Positions 49,052 through 61,234 of a stretch of 64,000 nt of DNA are shown in pieces (position 1 is the first letter of the stretch; each line of letters begins with the position of its first letter). A program made the translations under genes and the position numbers. The notes beneath the pieces were generated by a model that searched no databases, was not told where the DNA came from, and worked only from the letters and a program-made list of their open reading frames with translations. This DNA comes from Balaenoptera acutorostrata (taxonomy: Eukaryota > Chordata > Mammalia > Artiodactyla > Balaenopteridae). The stretch spans positions 52,636,910 through 52,700,909 of the forward strand of contig NC_080067.1 in assembly GCF_949987535.1 (NCBI RefSeq). The letters are read 5' to 3'.

Positions 49052-49177
49052 TAATCATTACAAAGCTAGTTATTGTAGAGAAAAATAGAAACAATCTAAA
49101 CACTGAACTATTTGTAATCATTACAAAGCTAGTTATTGTAGAGAAAAATAGAAACAATCTAAACACTGAATTATTGG
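49052..49177. repeat. Tandem duplication, period 63 bp, two copies
   Basis: A 56-bp block (taatcattacaaagctag ... cactgaa) at 49052-49107 recurs unchanged at 49115-49170. The joining 7 bases differ slightly between copies. Confidence 0.9.
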
Positions 49178-49260
49178 GAAGTAGTTAAATTCTGGTATAA
49201 ATGGTATAAAAAAAATATTAACCAGCCATTAAAACTTGTTGTTCTAACTTGGAATCCTCA

Positions 49261-49519
49261 GAAAGGGACCTTGAAAAAAGGATTTGTGTGCAAGAGTGTT
49301 ATTAGGAAGAATTCCTGTGAAAAATCAATATAATTTCAGGAAGGATGGCAAACATGCAGCCCCATAGAAAGTAATTTTGCTCAATCTGCTTTATTCAGAC
49401 TACCAATTTAAACTTTAACGTCATCCAGAAACACCCTCACAGACACACCCAGAAATAATATTTAATCAAAATCTGTGCACCCTGTGGTCCAATTGTGTTA
49501 ACACATAAAATTAACCATC
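49261..49519. other. Unassigned repeat-like stretch
   Basis: It has phrases common in mammalian repeats ('ccctcacagacacacccagaaat', 'acacataaaattaaccatcac'), but I cannot assign a family. Confidence 0.3.
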
Positions 49520-50120
49520 ACATGGAGGATGAAGAAGAAAGGAATCAAAGACAATTCTCTGTGTTCTACCTTAGATCCTTGTGTGAACAGTGGGTCCATA
49601 ATTTCTGAAGAGAGTATGGAAAGAAGGACAGACTTGAGGTACTAGTGAGAAGTTTAGTGCTGGACATGTTTTGTGGAGCGTATATGGGGCATCCAATTGT
49701 AAATATACTGCTTTGGATTTGGATTGGAGATACAGAATTGACAGGGGTCAGTATATAAGCTTTAGAAGGAGAGGATGAAATTCCCCAGAGAAAGTGTGTA
49801 TAAAAAGAAAGGGTAGAGGGTGAAGGATGGAACCCTGGAGGATTATAAATAGGAAAGGACAGGAGAAAGTCAAGGTCACAGAGGCAAGATAACAGAATGA
49901 GACCAGGAACCCAAGGCAGGAGTTTCAAGAATGAAGAAGAGGAAAACTATCATCCACTGCCAAGAGGTCAAATATGGTAAATACTGAAAAACGTCCAACA
50001 GAAATAGCAAATAGGAGGTTAGTGTTATCTCCAGGGAGAAAACCTTACAGAGGTGGAATGGATTGAGAAGTGCCAATACAGAGGAGGTAGAGACATGAAA
50101 CATACACTTACGCTGTCAGC
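49520..50120 (-). repeat. L2 reverse-transcriptase region fragment (antisense)
   Basis: The minus strand (49566-49928) stays open for 120 codons. Its segment PPGFHPSPSTLSFYTHFLWGI resembles a decayed copy of the L2 polymerase stretch with the pattern P-x-G-S-x-x-x-P-L-L-F-x-x-Y-T. It lacks catalytic residues and is a fossil, not a gene. Confidence 0.6.
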
Positions 50121-50835
50121 AGCTTAGATTGATGGAAAGTGAAGAGATGACCCAGGATGGAAATAGGTTAAAGAATATTTTTCTAAAATGCTGAAGGGAA
50201 GATCAGGGATGGGAAGAGGAAAGACAGGGAACAAGGTCCCTGAAGAAGAATGAGATCAGAAAGAAATAAGATCCAGAATACATGGAAAGTTTGGTTTCAG
50301 GCATGCTGGTATTACTGCCCATTCTTTTCTGGTCCAAATAAACACATGGAAGTTTGTCATTACAATATTAAATTGCATTCTATCATAGGTGATGAATAAA
50401 AATTTCTGTATTTTAGATGTTACCTTTATATATAACCTTAGTACAGTGCTTAGTTTCATGATTTCAAAAAATATCTTTATCCAAATGGAATAATATATTT
50501 GAAATTACTGTGTAAACTCTAAAGAACTATATAACTGCCAGCAGTAAAGTCACTGGGAGCGATTTGAAAGAAACGTAATTTCTGTTCTTTATTCTCTACC
50601 TAAATAATAATAATATGTCCCAGGGCATATGTTCCTTTTGTAAGAGGTTCACAAAATCCCACTTTCTTTCTTTTTATCTTTTTTTTCTTTTTAAAATACC
50701 TCCCAAAGATCTTCTTTGCTTTCTATCTTATGGTCCAGTTTTTTTCCTGCACTGCTCTAATGATCTTTTCATAGTTCTCTATTTTGCTAATTTCTGCCCC
50801 CTTGAATCAATCCTGGACCTGTAGCCTAAATTTAA
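50121..50835. other. Flank sequence, nothing recognised
   Basis: Purine-rich in its first 150 bases (possibly continuing the L2 fragment), otherwise unique. Confidence 0.4.
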
Positions 50836-50839
50836 TTTT

Positions 50840-51680
50840 CCTCAAACACTGATTGCTACTTCACTATTCTAGTCAAAATCCTTCAATAGCTCCCCAATTT
50901 CCCTGCATTAAACGCAGAATAAATTCTGTATTTCTTAGCCTGGAATTCAAGGCACTCCATAATCTGGTCTCCACTTTTCTCTTTAACCTTCTCTCTAACT
51001 TCTACCTAGTACCTACCTATCTTCCACCCCCTTCAAATTGATATGTTTTGTTTCTTGAAGTCATCTAGATGGACCGTATTTTTTTTTTATTGGACCGTAT
51101 ATTTTTATAAGGGTTGTGTATTTCCCAACTTTCAGAAGCACCGTTCACACTGCAACGTGGTTGGTGCCCACTAGCGTTGTACAGCTTACAACCTGCATAA
51201 ATGGATGTGATGGCCCCTGTCATAGAGCAGAAATATTATTCCAACTAATGAACTCCAATTATATCATGACCTGCAGCTGGATTTCCCTCTCTATTCTTCT
51301 GCAAACGTACATATAGGGAAATTTTAACTAATTCAAATTCAAACCCAGTATTCAAAATCCTCCATCAGCTAACTTCTCTGTAACCCTCTTACTTTATCCT
51401 CAACATGAATTCTCCATTATGAGTGGGCTGTTGTCTACCATCAGGTCTCTACATATAGAATGCCCACCTCTGAGCCATTTCATTCTTTTTCCTTCAACCC
51501 TCACTCTTTCCCACCCTCTTCCAACAATTCAAAGACAATCCATCTTTCATGAAACAAAATACTTTTCACCATCTCTATAAACCTTCAATGATTGTTCTAC
51601 TCCACAATCATCCTTTCTTTCCTGAATTAGTATTAAGGTTATAATATGTGCTGTAATATTTAGCACTTGGTTAAAATCAC
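50840..51680 (+). repeat. L2 LINE fragment, interrupted
   Basis: L2 blocks 'caaaatccttcaatagctccc', 'agcctggaattcaaggcactcc' and 'ataatctggtctccac' occupy 50840-51045. A similar L2-type pyrimidine-rich part resumes at about 51340. The interval 51055-51335 is of unknown origin and contains a short direct repeat of ggaccgtat (near 51071 and 51093). Confidence 0.6.
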
Positions 51681-51689
51681 ATCTTCCAT

Positions 51690-51840
51690 TCATTCATTTG
51701 TCATGCATCAAATTTTGTCAACCACCAACTAGACTATGATTCTTCAGTGGTTGAAACTTTGGCTTTTATAACATTTGTATCCCTTGAGCATAATACACAG
51801 TCATATAATATTTGCTTGTTGACTTGATGTTTTCACTAAA
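51690..51840 (+). repeat. L2 3' end remnant
   Basis: 'gtatcccttgagcataataca' and 'tataatatttgcttgttgac' fit a decayed L2 terminus. Confidence 0.4.
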
Positions 51841-54795
51841 ATTTAAAAATGATAAAGCTAACCCTTATGTTAGTCTGTAAGATTCTTAAAAAGTTAATTT
51901 GTAATTTGCAGTGTAATTTCGTAGGGTTTTTTTTTACTGTCCAGCATGCTTCTATTGTCTTTGAGTTCCATTAGGAAACTATGCTTTTATTTCTGTATCT
52001 GGTATGACTTTATGAAACCCAAGAAGAGCCAATGGTTTTCTTTCCTGGAGTTTGTGACCTGAGGCTGCTGGTGCCTTTCTTGACTGCCATGGGGAAAATA
52101 TCTCCTTAAATAATGAAGACAAAGAAATATAGAAAGAGTAGAGAGATGGAGAGAGAGAACTGTAATGAAATTCTTTGAGCCCGTAAATCCTTTTATATTT
52201 GAGGTCTGCTGCACCCCTGGATTGGCCGTTTATATGAGTCAATGAATTCCCCGTTTAGGAACTAAGCCACTTTGAATTGGGAGGGTTTCTGTTATTTTGC
52301 AACTGAGAGACCTGACTCTTACATTTGTAATATATAAACTTAAGAATGCTAAAATATGGGCTTCATTAGGAAAAAGGGAGTCATGCCAGAATATTGAAGA
52401 GGATCAAAGTATTGTAAAATACACCTACTATTAAAAAAAATTGAAGCTAGTGTATAATGAAGAAACTTGGGAAAGGAAGTGTATGAATTATACTTGAACT
52501 ATAACATTTATACATCTCTTTTTGTTCATAATGTTTTCTTAAGTATCTCTATCAACATCTGTCAACAAAACTTATTTCTAGCAAACTATATCCAAGTAGG
52601 TGAAGGGGTTTGAATTAGTATCTTTCTTACAGATATTTTAACCATTTATACTATTGGTATTCTTCAGAGATTAACCCTTTGCCCAAAACATAGAAAAATC
52701 ATTGCTATGACTGAGTTTGAATTATTTTACAACATGTTCATAATGTTTTATTATCCATTTAATTCAAGGGTAGTGATGATTACATTTATTTGAACTAGCC
52801 ATAGGCTTGAAAGTAGAGTGCATTCTTTGGGTTGTATTACACAAGGTATTTTTAGAGAATAGATGATCTTATTCCTTTGTCCTTTATTCAGTTATACTTG
52901 GCACTCAGAAGCCTAGCTTTTGCATTGCATGTACATGCTTAAAGAGGAGCTTAGAGAAGTTCTCTTTTCACCCAACTGTGGGCAGAAAATGACATACTGT
53001 GTAGCACGTGCCAAGTAAAGAAGCAAATTTCCCACAGAATCACGAGACAGCCCCATCTGTAACTCTGGGGTAGCTGTGGTCTCATGCCAAGTCTTTGCTC
53101 TGGAAGAGTTAAATAGGACTCTTTCCCAGAACTTCTGAGAATAGTCATGTCAGTTGAAGGTCCTGATGCCAAGTATCTGATAACCACTGGCCTAGACTCA
53201 TAGGAGTCCTTTCTACCTAGCAGCTGCCTGGCTTGCTGCAGTTCACTTAGGAGAGGCCATGTTGCTCTTTGACAAAGCAGTGTCTTAATCTGGAAGACCA
53301 AGACCCACTTGGATAATCCTGAGATTAGTAACAACTTAAATTACGTTGTATTTACCCTCTTGGTAGAGTTGTGAAAACTTCTTATGCATTTTAGAAAGAT
53401 TTCCACTTAAAATGTGTTGAAATAGAAAATTTTGTGTGGAAATTATAGTTGTCCGATATCTGAGAAAAAAATAGCTGGGCTTATTTTCTGTCCTTGGTGA
53501 TTGATGAGATACAAATCACCAGATAGGCATTTCTATATTGAATTTGTATTGCAAGCTGAAAAACTAAACCAGTTTTAAATTTGATAATCTTCAGGGAGCA
53601 ATTATGTCATTTTGAGGTGAGGCAGTAAATAACCTATCTTACATACTTCTAATTCTAATCTTCTGTTGTGACTGACCAGAGACTGGCTAGTTCACCTAGG
53701 AATAAACTGGGGCACTGAGAAAAAGCAGTAGAAGGTGTGTAATTTTAGAGACAAGGGCCTGAGAGAAAATACTGTTTCTTAGGGTGGCCCTTGAGGGAAT
53801 AGTGCTTTATTGTTGCAAGCATGCCTAAAGGGCTTCTTCCTTTTGTTTGTTTCTTTTAGTGCCTATGTACTCATCTGTGTTAGTATTAATAAATTACTCT
53901 TTGCTTAAGCACTTCATGTAAGAGCCTATTTTCCCCATAGCCTGGAACAATGCCACCACTATCACAAGACGAAACAAGCATGAAAGATTGAAGAGTGCCT
54001 TGGTGAAGCAACATTCTGCTTTATTTTCTTTGCTCTTCAGATAATGACTTTGGGGAAGGAAGAGAGACTCCAGAACTACTTTGTTCTCTTCAAAGACTGA
54101 GCCTCAGGAGAAAAAGTAAGAAGACAAGACACCTTTCCGGCTGAAGGGCCACAAAACACGCCAGCCCTTTGCCTTTATTTTATTATATTGATGATACTGA
54201 GTTCAAAAATTACTTACTTAAAAAAAAAAAAAACAGCTATGGGTAGTGGATAGAAGAAAACTAATGGTAGTGTTTAAATCAAACTTTAGTTTGTTCACAT
54301 ACATTCTCAGTTACGTTTCCCCTTGAAGAGTGCACAATTTTAATGCACAAGAGGAAAAAAAAGGAAATGAAAAACCTCTAGATTCTCATCACGCAATCAA
54401 ATAAATAAAAGAGCATGTCTTCATAATTGTTGGACATACACAGATGAGTAAAGAATTGCTGAGATTTACTGTTAGTTGACGTGCTAGTTTCCAGTAAAAA
54501 AAACACAAACATGAACCCTTGGACTGTCAGTAAGTACAATGTGGAGTGAAACTAAGTGGCTGGTGATGTAGTTTTAGAGGAGCACCTAAACCATGGAAGG
54601 GAGAAAAGGAAAGAGAAGGGGAGGATTTTCTCCAGGAGCATAATCTTTCCAGGTCAGTCCCTCTTCTCCAAGCTCAGTGACGTCTAGGCTCCTGTCCTAA
54701 CCATGGGCTATTCAGGTTTTGGCTTGCCCACCTCCAACCAACTGCGTACTCTGTGACCTTGAATAAGCAGTTTCACCTTTCCTGTTCTTGGTTAC
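51841..54795. other. Flank sequence, no gene or repeat recognised
   Basis: About 3 kb of largely unique sequence. Short frames (for example 52951-53334 minus) lack any family signature. No supported feature. Confidence 0.45.
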
Positions 54796-54800
54796 ACACC

Positions 54801-55165
54801 TGTTGTTATGGACTGAATGTGTGTATCCCCTCAAATTCATAAGTTGCGGCCATAACCCCCCTCGTGACTGTATTTGGAGATAGAGACTGTGAGGAGGCTC
54901 ATTAAGGTCATCAGGGTGAGGTCCTAATCCAATAGTATTGGTGCCCTTATAAGAAGAGGAAGAGACAACAGAGCCTTCTCTCTCTGCCCTGCGAGGACAT
55001 AGTGAGAAGGCAGCCTTTTGCAAACGAGATGTGGGCTCTCACCAGAACTGAATCTGTAGGTCCCTTGATCTTGGACTTCCCAGTCTCCAGGACTATGAGA
55101 AATGTTTGTTGTTTAAGTGACCAGTTTATGGTAGTTTGTTATAGCAGCCTGAAATGACTAAGACA
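54801..55165 (+). mobile_element. MLT1A-like MaLR solitary LTR
   Basis: Nearly the whole LTR is recognisable: 'tgttatggactgaatgtgtg', 'gactgtatttggagatag', 'cccttataagaagaggaag', 'gcgaggacatagtgagaagg', 'ggctctcaccagaactgaatc', 'tgatcttggacttcccagtc', and the terminus 'gttatagcagcctgaaatgac'. Non-coding. Confidence 0.85.
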
Positions 55166-55169
55166 ACTG

Positions 55170-57105
55170 TAAAATAAGAAAAATGAGGTATATAGATCAC
55201 CTCTTATACCTTTTCAACACTAACATTTTATAACTGAAGTTAGAGGTTTGAAACAGTAATTAGATATCATATTTTGCCTCTTAGCTGAATGTATATATGT
55301 GTGTGTATATGTATATACATATGTCTCTAGATCCTTCTAGATCCTGTTGTGATTCCTTGTGATTTCTCTAAATGTCCATATTCTCTTATACACACTTGCC
55401 ATCTCTGAGTAGAATGTTCAGGCTCTCAGATTGTCTCTTGTTGTTCAATCATATCTTTCCCATATTCAAACCACATTTACCCACTTCAATTTCAGCTGGA
55501 CCAGTCAACCCTATGAGAAGTGCCGTGGAAGTGTTAAAGAAAAGGATCGAGAGGCCAGAATATATGATAGCAGAAAAGCTTCAGAAGTATGGATGATCTT
55601 AGGGTAATTAATAAATACAATTGAGATATTTTAAGGTAGATATAATTATAACAAAAATGCTATTCATGCTGCTATATTTTCCTTACAATTTTTTGATGCC
55701 CATTAGGCGTATGAGCCTTGTTAACTAGAATTCCCTCAGAGTCCATGAAACAAATCTCTTCTTGCTGATTAGGTAGTTTATTTTGAATTATTGCTGACAA
55801 GGCTTGGAGCTACAGTTACTCTTCTTTGAATCTTGAATAGACAAAAGAAATCCAATATGAGTTTTTTAAAATGAAATTTTTACCATGAATTAACACGAAA
55901 AAATGTTAGTTGTAATATTAAAACTTTTATATGTGATATTAAAAACTTAATATTCTTAATAAAACCTATAATATATTATAGGACTTAATATAAGTCCTCT
56001 AATAGCAGAATTAAGTATTTTATTATCAAAAGTATTAAAAAAAAACCCAGCTCCAAAGCCTTTTGTGAAATAGGTAGGAATATAAACTTTTGCATATTTA
56101 TTTACACCAACACATATTATCATTGTTTTAGTATTTGTTCTTGTGTTCTTTTTTTAACTTTGGGGGGAAAAAGTGAAAGATAAGTTATTGACCCTTGAGC
56201 TGGAAAGTCCGAGAGTTGGGCCAGTAGATTGAGGTGCTCAGTGTTTGTATCCAGAGCCCTGGCTCTGTGACTCTTTCTGTACTCCAGTATCATCTTCATT
56301 TAGAGGATGAACCTTTGTGTTGGGAATTTTAATATAGAGTAGCTACATGACTGGTTTCTGAAAGACGACTGTATGTCACTTCATAAAGTTTTAATAGGAC
56401 AGTACTTGTGCTTGCATGGAAAACTCTTGGCTACTTACTTTATGAGAGTGGGAGAGTCACATGTTCTGAATGCCAAGGGGGGAGTCTTTCCAGTGGCTGG
56501 CTGATTTCAAAAGAAATCAGACGACGACCCCTAACATGTTTACTGAGGAGATTTTTGCACCATCATCATGCAGGTACCAGTGGCTTGAACTTTCAAATAT
56601 TTAGCTGCCTGACTTCAGAGATGTTTGATATAAGACAATTTATTCTGTTCTGTTCTATTACACGTTTTCACAATGTAACACCAATAGCTACTTTACCTTC
56701 CTGTTATTGATATACTGATATTATTTCCTATATGTATACCACTTAATGAGTCAACATGAACATCCATTTTATCTCCTTTTGGAAGGAAAAAGGATCAATT
56801 ATCAACCATCTCACTTAATTGCAATACATGATTGGTGGACTTTGGCTAAACTCCATGAGGAGCATGACCGGGTCTGTTTTGTTGAATGAGTGATGAATAA
56901 ATTCACAAATCTCTCATGTGCTTTGATTCCCTCTTATGATCTCCAACAGTTTCTCCTGCCAGTCCTCTGAAATCCCACCAACACATTTTTTTTTTTTTAC
57001 TTAATATTTACCAGTTTGACCAGAGGGAACAGAGATACGCATTCTCTTTAATCCATCTGATCCTACTTATATTATTATATACTTATAATAATACCTTTGT
57101 TTATA
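55170..57105. other. Flank sequence, no gene recognised
   Basis: AT-rich and mostly unique, with an imperfect (TG/TA) run near 55291-55323. Confidence 0.45.
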
Positions 57106-57109
57106 TTTA

Positions 57110-57465
57110 AAGTACAGATTATAAAGCACGTTCACATACTTCTCATTGAATCCTCATAACCACCTCAAGGTTAGCTTATGTGGTCAAATTATGCCCTCCC
57201 TTAGCACCTGATTTACCTTTGCAGAATTTAGTAATTGCCTATTTAATATCTATCTGTGTGCCTTGCACAGTGCTTAGCAGACAGTATCTGTTGAATCAGT
57301 ACTTGCCAAAGGAATGGATGACTTCAATGAATGAAAGTTTCTATCCCTATTTCATAATTGAGAAAACCGAGAATCGGAACATCTGAGTAACTTTCCTAAA
57401 TTCGGAGTTCAAAATAGGTTGAGTCAGGGCTCAAACTCTTTTGGACTTCAAGCAATCCAGCCGCT
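57110..57465 (-). repeat. MIR (antisense) apparently split by an L2 3' end
   Basis: MIR complement is present at 57110-57180 ('attgaatcctcataacc', 'cctcaaggttagc') and again at 57335-57465 ('tccctatttcataattgagaaaa', 'tcagggctcaaactc'). Between them, 57190-57320 reads as an L2 3' end in plus orientation ('gtgccttgcacagtgcttagc'). Confidence 0.55.
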
Positions 57466-57542
57466 AGACTGCGGAGAAAATACGAAAACAAATTTATCAA
57501 ACAAATAGAATTGATAGAAGCCAAATAGGAAGTATGATTGTG

Positions 57543-58010
57543 TGTTAGTTTCCTAGGGCTGAGGAAACAAAGTACCACAAACTAGGTGGCTTAAAACAAT
57601 AGAAATTTATTTTCTCACAGTTCTGGAGGCCACAAGTACAAATCAAGGTGTCAGCAGGCTTGGGTCTTTCTTGGGAGCTCAGAGGGAGGATCTGTTCTAG
57701 GGCTCTCTCCTTGCTTCTGGTGGTTGACAGCAATCCTTGGCATTCCTTGGTTTGCAGCTGTATCTCTCCAATTTCTTCCTTTGTCTTTACACGGCTTTCT
57801 ATTCTATGCATCTGGTATCCTTTGTTCTTCTTATAAGGTCACCAGTGGCTGGATTTAGAGCTCACTCTAATCCAGTGTGACCTCATCTTAACTTGTATCT
57901 TAATTACATCTCCAAAGACCCTATTTCCAAGTTAGATCACATACACAGGTACCAGGGGTTAGGACGTCAGCATGTCTTTCGGGAGAACACAATTCAAACT
58001 ACCAACAGAT
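57543..58010 (-). mobile_element. MaLR-type LTR (antisense)
   Basis: It opens 'tgttagtttcctagggctgag', then 'cacaaactaggtggcttaaaac', 'atttattttctcacagttctgg', 'ccttatttc'-type mid blocks and 'ctaatccagtgtgacctcatc', and closes near 'cacaattcaaactaccaaca'. It is the complement of a MaLR-like LTR. Subfamily uncertain. Confidence 0.7.
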
Positions 58011-58535
58011 GATTTTTTAAAAAGGGACTAATATGTGAATAATTTAAATATGGTTGAATTATTTCCACAAGTAACACTTGCCATAGGACTAAGGTTATAA
58101 CTTTATTAAATCACTTAGTACAACATTTCCTCAAGTGTGTTTTTTAAACTAGTCTGTGGGATAATAGGAGGTACTGCTTAGGGGGGGAAAAGGGTCTTAT
58201 TATTAAATAGCTTTAAGAAACAGTAGGTCAAAGAAAGTTAAATGTCCTTACAGGCTATTTACAGTACTCCTCGGAGCCTTTAATGTGCCAGAGCACATTG
58301 GGAAGATGTAGTACATTTCCCAAACTGATATAATGACAGACCATTTTTTAAATTGAGTGCTGTCCCAGGGAACACCCTTTATGAGACCCTGACTTCACAG
58401 GTAACATTATTTTGTAACTATCTGTTTACAAATTTGTCTCAGTAGGTTGTAAGCATCTGAAAGGCAGAATCCATATTTCACTAATTTTTGAATCCTCAGA
58501 ACATGCTTAGCATCTGACAGCTATAGGGCCACGTG
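58011..58535 (+). repeat. Flank sequence ending in an L2 3' end
   Basis: 58011-58400 is unassigned. 58435-58520 carries the L2 terminus ('taagcatctgaaaggcagaatcc', 'cctcagaacatgcttagcat'). Confidence 0.5.
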
Positions 58536-58546
58536 GTTGTACAGGA

Positions 58547-59167
58547 CAGCGGTCCCCAACCTTTTTGGCACCAGGGACAGGTTTCGTGGAAGACATTTTT
58601 CGATGGATCTGGGGGTGCAGGGGATGGTTTCCGGATGATTCAAACACATTACATTTATTGTGCACTTTATTTCTATTATTATTACACTGTAATATATAAT
58701 GAAATAATTATACAATTCACCATAATGCAGAATCAGTGGGATCTCTGAGCTTGTTTTCACTTGCCGCTCACTGATAGGGTTTTGATATGAGTCTGCAAGC
58801 AATTGATTTATTATGGTCTCTGTGCAGTCACACCTCTCTGCTAACGATGATCTGTATTTGCAGCTGCTCCCCATCACTGCCTCAGCTCCACCTCAGATCA
58901 TCAGGCATTAGATTCTCATAAGGGGTATGCAACCTAGATCCCTCGCATGCTCAGTTCACAGTAGGGTTCGTGCTCCTGTGAGAATGTGATGCCGCCACTG
59001 ATCTGACAGGAGGCTGAGCTCAGGCGGTAATGAGAGCAATGGGGAGCAGCTGTAAATACAGATGAAGCTTCCCTCACTCACCCGCCACTCACCTCCTGCT
59101 GTGTGGCCTGGTTCCTAACAGGCCATGGACCGGCACCGGTCTATGGCCTGGGGGTTGGGGACCTCTG
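58547..59167 (+). mobile_element. Complete nonautonomous hAT DNA transposon, 621 bp
   Basis: The termini are inverted repeats: cagcggtccccaacc at the left and ggttggggacctctg at the right (13 of 15 positions pair). Flanking 8-mers gtacagga (58539-58546) and gtgtagga (59168-59175) match at 6 of 8, as expected for a hAT target duplication. The interior is non-coding. I recognise it as a common mammalian hAT family but do not assign a name. Confidence 0.85.
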
Positions 59168-59175
59168 GTGTAGGA

Positions 59176-59503
59176 TACAAATAAATGATGCTTACTGGAC
59201 TTGTGTAACCCAACCACACTGGACACATAGAGTGGTATTTTATCAGTGAGGATTTCTTTTAGCTATGTCACAAATCCTGGCCACTCTTCCCTGACCATAA
59301 AGGGGTTACTTTTTTTCTCAGATAATAAGAAATTTGGGAGGAGGCAGTCCAGAACTGATGTACAGCTTCTCAAAAGGAATCATCAAAGACACGGATCATC
59401 TTGTTTCAGTCTTCTGTAATAGGAGGTTTCCTCTCAATGTTGCAGAATGGCTGCTTCATAGCCAGCCTCCACTTCTGGGCGCCAGGCAGGAAGGAAAAGT
59501 CTG
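59176..59503. other. Flank sequence, nothing recognised
   Basis: Unique sequence leading into the pyrimidine tract. Confidence 0.4.
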
Positions 59504-59673
59504 TTTTCCTTCTCTCTCTCCTTCCTTCCTTCCTTCTCTCCCTCCCTCCCTCCTTCCTCCCTCCTTCCCTCCCTCCCTTCCTCCCTTCCTCCCTTCCTTC
59601 CTTCCTTCCTTCCTTCTTTCTCGCTCTTCCTCCCTCTCCCTCCTTCCTCCCCCACCCCTCTCTTTCCCTTTTT
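59504..59673. repeat. 170-bp polypyrimidine tract, (CCTT)n/(CCCT)n
   Basis: Only two purines interrupt it (a G near 59623 and an A near 59654). Such mirror-symmetric tracts can form triplex (H-) DNA. The Ser/Leu/Pro-rich and Glu/Gly/Arg-rich frames over it are artefacts. Confidence 0.95.
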
Positions 59674-59728
59674 GTTCTTTTAACATTTAAGAAAACAGTA
59701 GCTTTCCTAGAAACCGCACCAAGAACTT

Positions 59729-59766
59729 CAGCCTATATTTTATTGTCCAGCCTATATTTTATTGTC
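59729..59766. repeat. 19-bp tandem duplication, two copies
   Basis: cagcctatattttattgtc occurs twice in immediate succession, followed by cagc. Confidence 0.95.
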
Positions 59767-59769
59767 CAG

Positions 59770-61230
59770 CATCTGGTCACACAGTCTCCCCCAGGTGCAA
59801 GGGAGTTTAAGTAGGTGTCCTTTTAGGCTCATTGGCAAGCCCCCAAAAATGGGATCCCGTTGGCAAAGAAGAATGAGAGAAGGGCTTTTCAGTAGCAAGG
59901 TCTTGAATCCCATGCAATATAGGTTTGTTTGTCACTGTTGTTAACAGTACTGGAGTTGTGACTGGTGCTGACCTATTTATAGAAAAGAAAAGGTTTTTTT
60001 TAATTTAAATATTTTTATATTTTAAATTCCATAAAGAAGAAATTTGTTTCAATAATCACTTAAGCTGTTAGGTTATATAACCTGCTAGTTATAAACTATT
60101 TTGATGGGAGAGAAAAATGTGTTGGAGAGTGTCCCAGGAATTCTGGACGCAGAATAGTAGGCTAATTGAGTGCTTATGCAGTCATTGGATAAACTCACAA
60201 TTCAACTGAACAAGAAATTAAATATATAACCTCAAAATATTTCATGATTCATTGCATTGGGAAACCAGTATTAACTTATTGCATCCTATTGATTCAGCAT
60301 GATAAATAGAGCATTTTAATGGGGACTTTGATTCCATAATAATTCAGTTTCTGACATCTGTAGAAATTTTATATCAGCCAGCAGAACAGCTAGCAATCTT
60401 GAGCCACGCTGGTATGATGTTTGCTTTTCAAAGTTGGTGCCCTTTCCCTCTTAGATACAGCCATACTCAATTAAAATCATGCAATGTTGGCTAAGTAACA
60501 GGGCAGCGACCAAGATTGAAATTGTGGAGAAAAATTCCAAAGCATGTCTGAATAATAGGAAGCAGGAACTCAAAAATAGAAACTGCTTTCTGCTGTAATC
60601 ACACCAGTGCAGCCGTTAGAGATTTTTCCATTGATTTTGGGAGTGTAGGAGACACAAATTAAAAATAAATAACGGTAGCAGCATTGCCATGACTTTTTCT
60701 GTCACATTTAATTAATTGGAAGTTTGGACAACTTAGGACTTTGATATAGCTGCTTTATTTGTCTTTCATTCTATTCTTAGGCTTCCTGTTCCTATTTAGA
60801 AGGTAGCTCTCCTTCAGTTTGTTTTAATCTTAATATCAAGACAGTTAATCAAGGAATTGCTCATCAATGATTGCATCATTAAACATGATGTTCTAGCACC
60901 TCTGACTTCTCAAACATGAAGCAAGTGGGACTGACCTCACTCTCCCTCAGATGTCTGCTCATAAAATCCTATTTTTAGGGAGAGAATGCAGAATATTTTA
61001 GGTCTGTCACATCTCCCAAAGATTATGGGATTGAAGAGAGTATAACCCCCGCCCCCCCACCACCAAAACTCATCAAGGCCAGACCCAGAGGTTTAGTCAA
61101 ACCTCAGACCCAGACTCTGTGGCCAAATTCCCTGATAGGCACACGGTACATTTTCACTGCGTTTCACTTCTTTAGGTTCTAAATGAAGCCGTGTGTATTG
61201 TGCTGAGGATATGCCAAGCCTTAGGCTCCT
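59770..61230. other. Flank sequence, no gene recognised
   Basis: AT-rich unique sequence, with a C-rich run near 61048-61062. Confidence 0.45.
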
Positions 61231-61234
61231 AGGT

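Larger units (their letters stand above)
48440..49260 (+). mobile_element. Diverged old L1-like fragment with internal tandem duplications
   Basis: 'ttgatttagtaatttcccttc' with 'taggaatatatccatagaaag' and later 'aatctaaacactgaa' resemble the L1 ORF2 tail of old families. Two near-perfect local duplications are embedded (listed separately). Confidence 0.45.

Noticed and set aside
48628..49177. Repeated units as a possible CRISPR-like array
   Set aside because: Only two copies of each unit, head to tail with no unique spacers, in a vertebrate genome.
49566..49928. 120-codon minus-strand frame as a possible novel small protein
   Set aside because: It reads as a decayed L2 reverse-transcriptase segment lacking catalytic residues.
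53941..54180. Possible exon-like stretch with a nearby 'ttcttttag' acceptor-like sequence
   Set aside because: No open frame of note, no matching donor and no recognised protein; acceptor-like strings are frequent by chance.
59334..59814. Ser/Leu/Pro-rich and Glu/Arg/Gly-rich frames
   Set aside because: Translation of the polypyrimidine tract; no start context or family signature.
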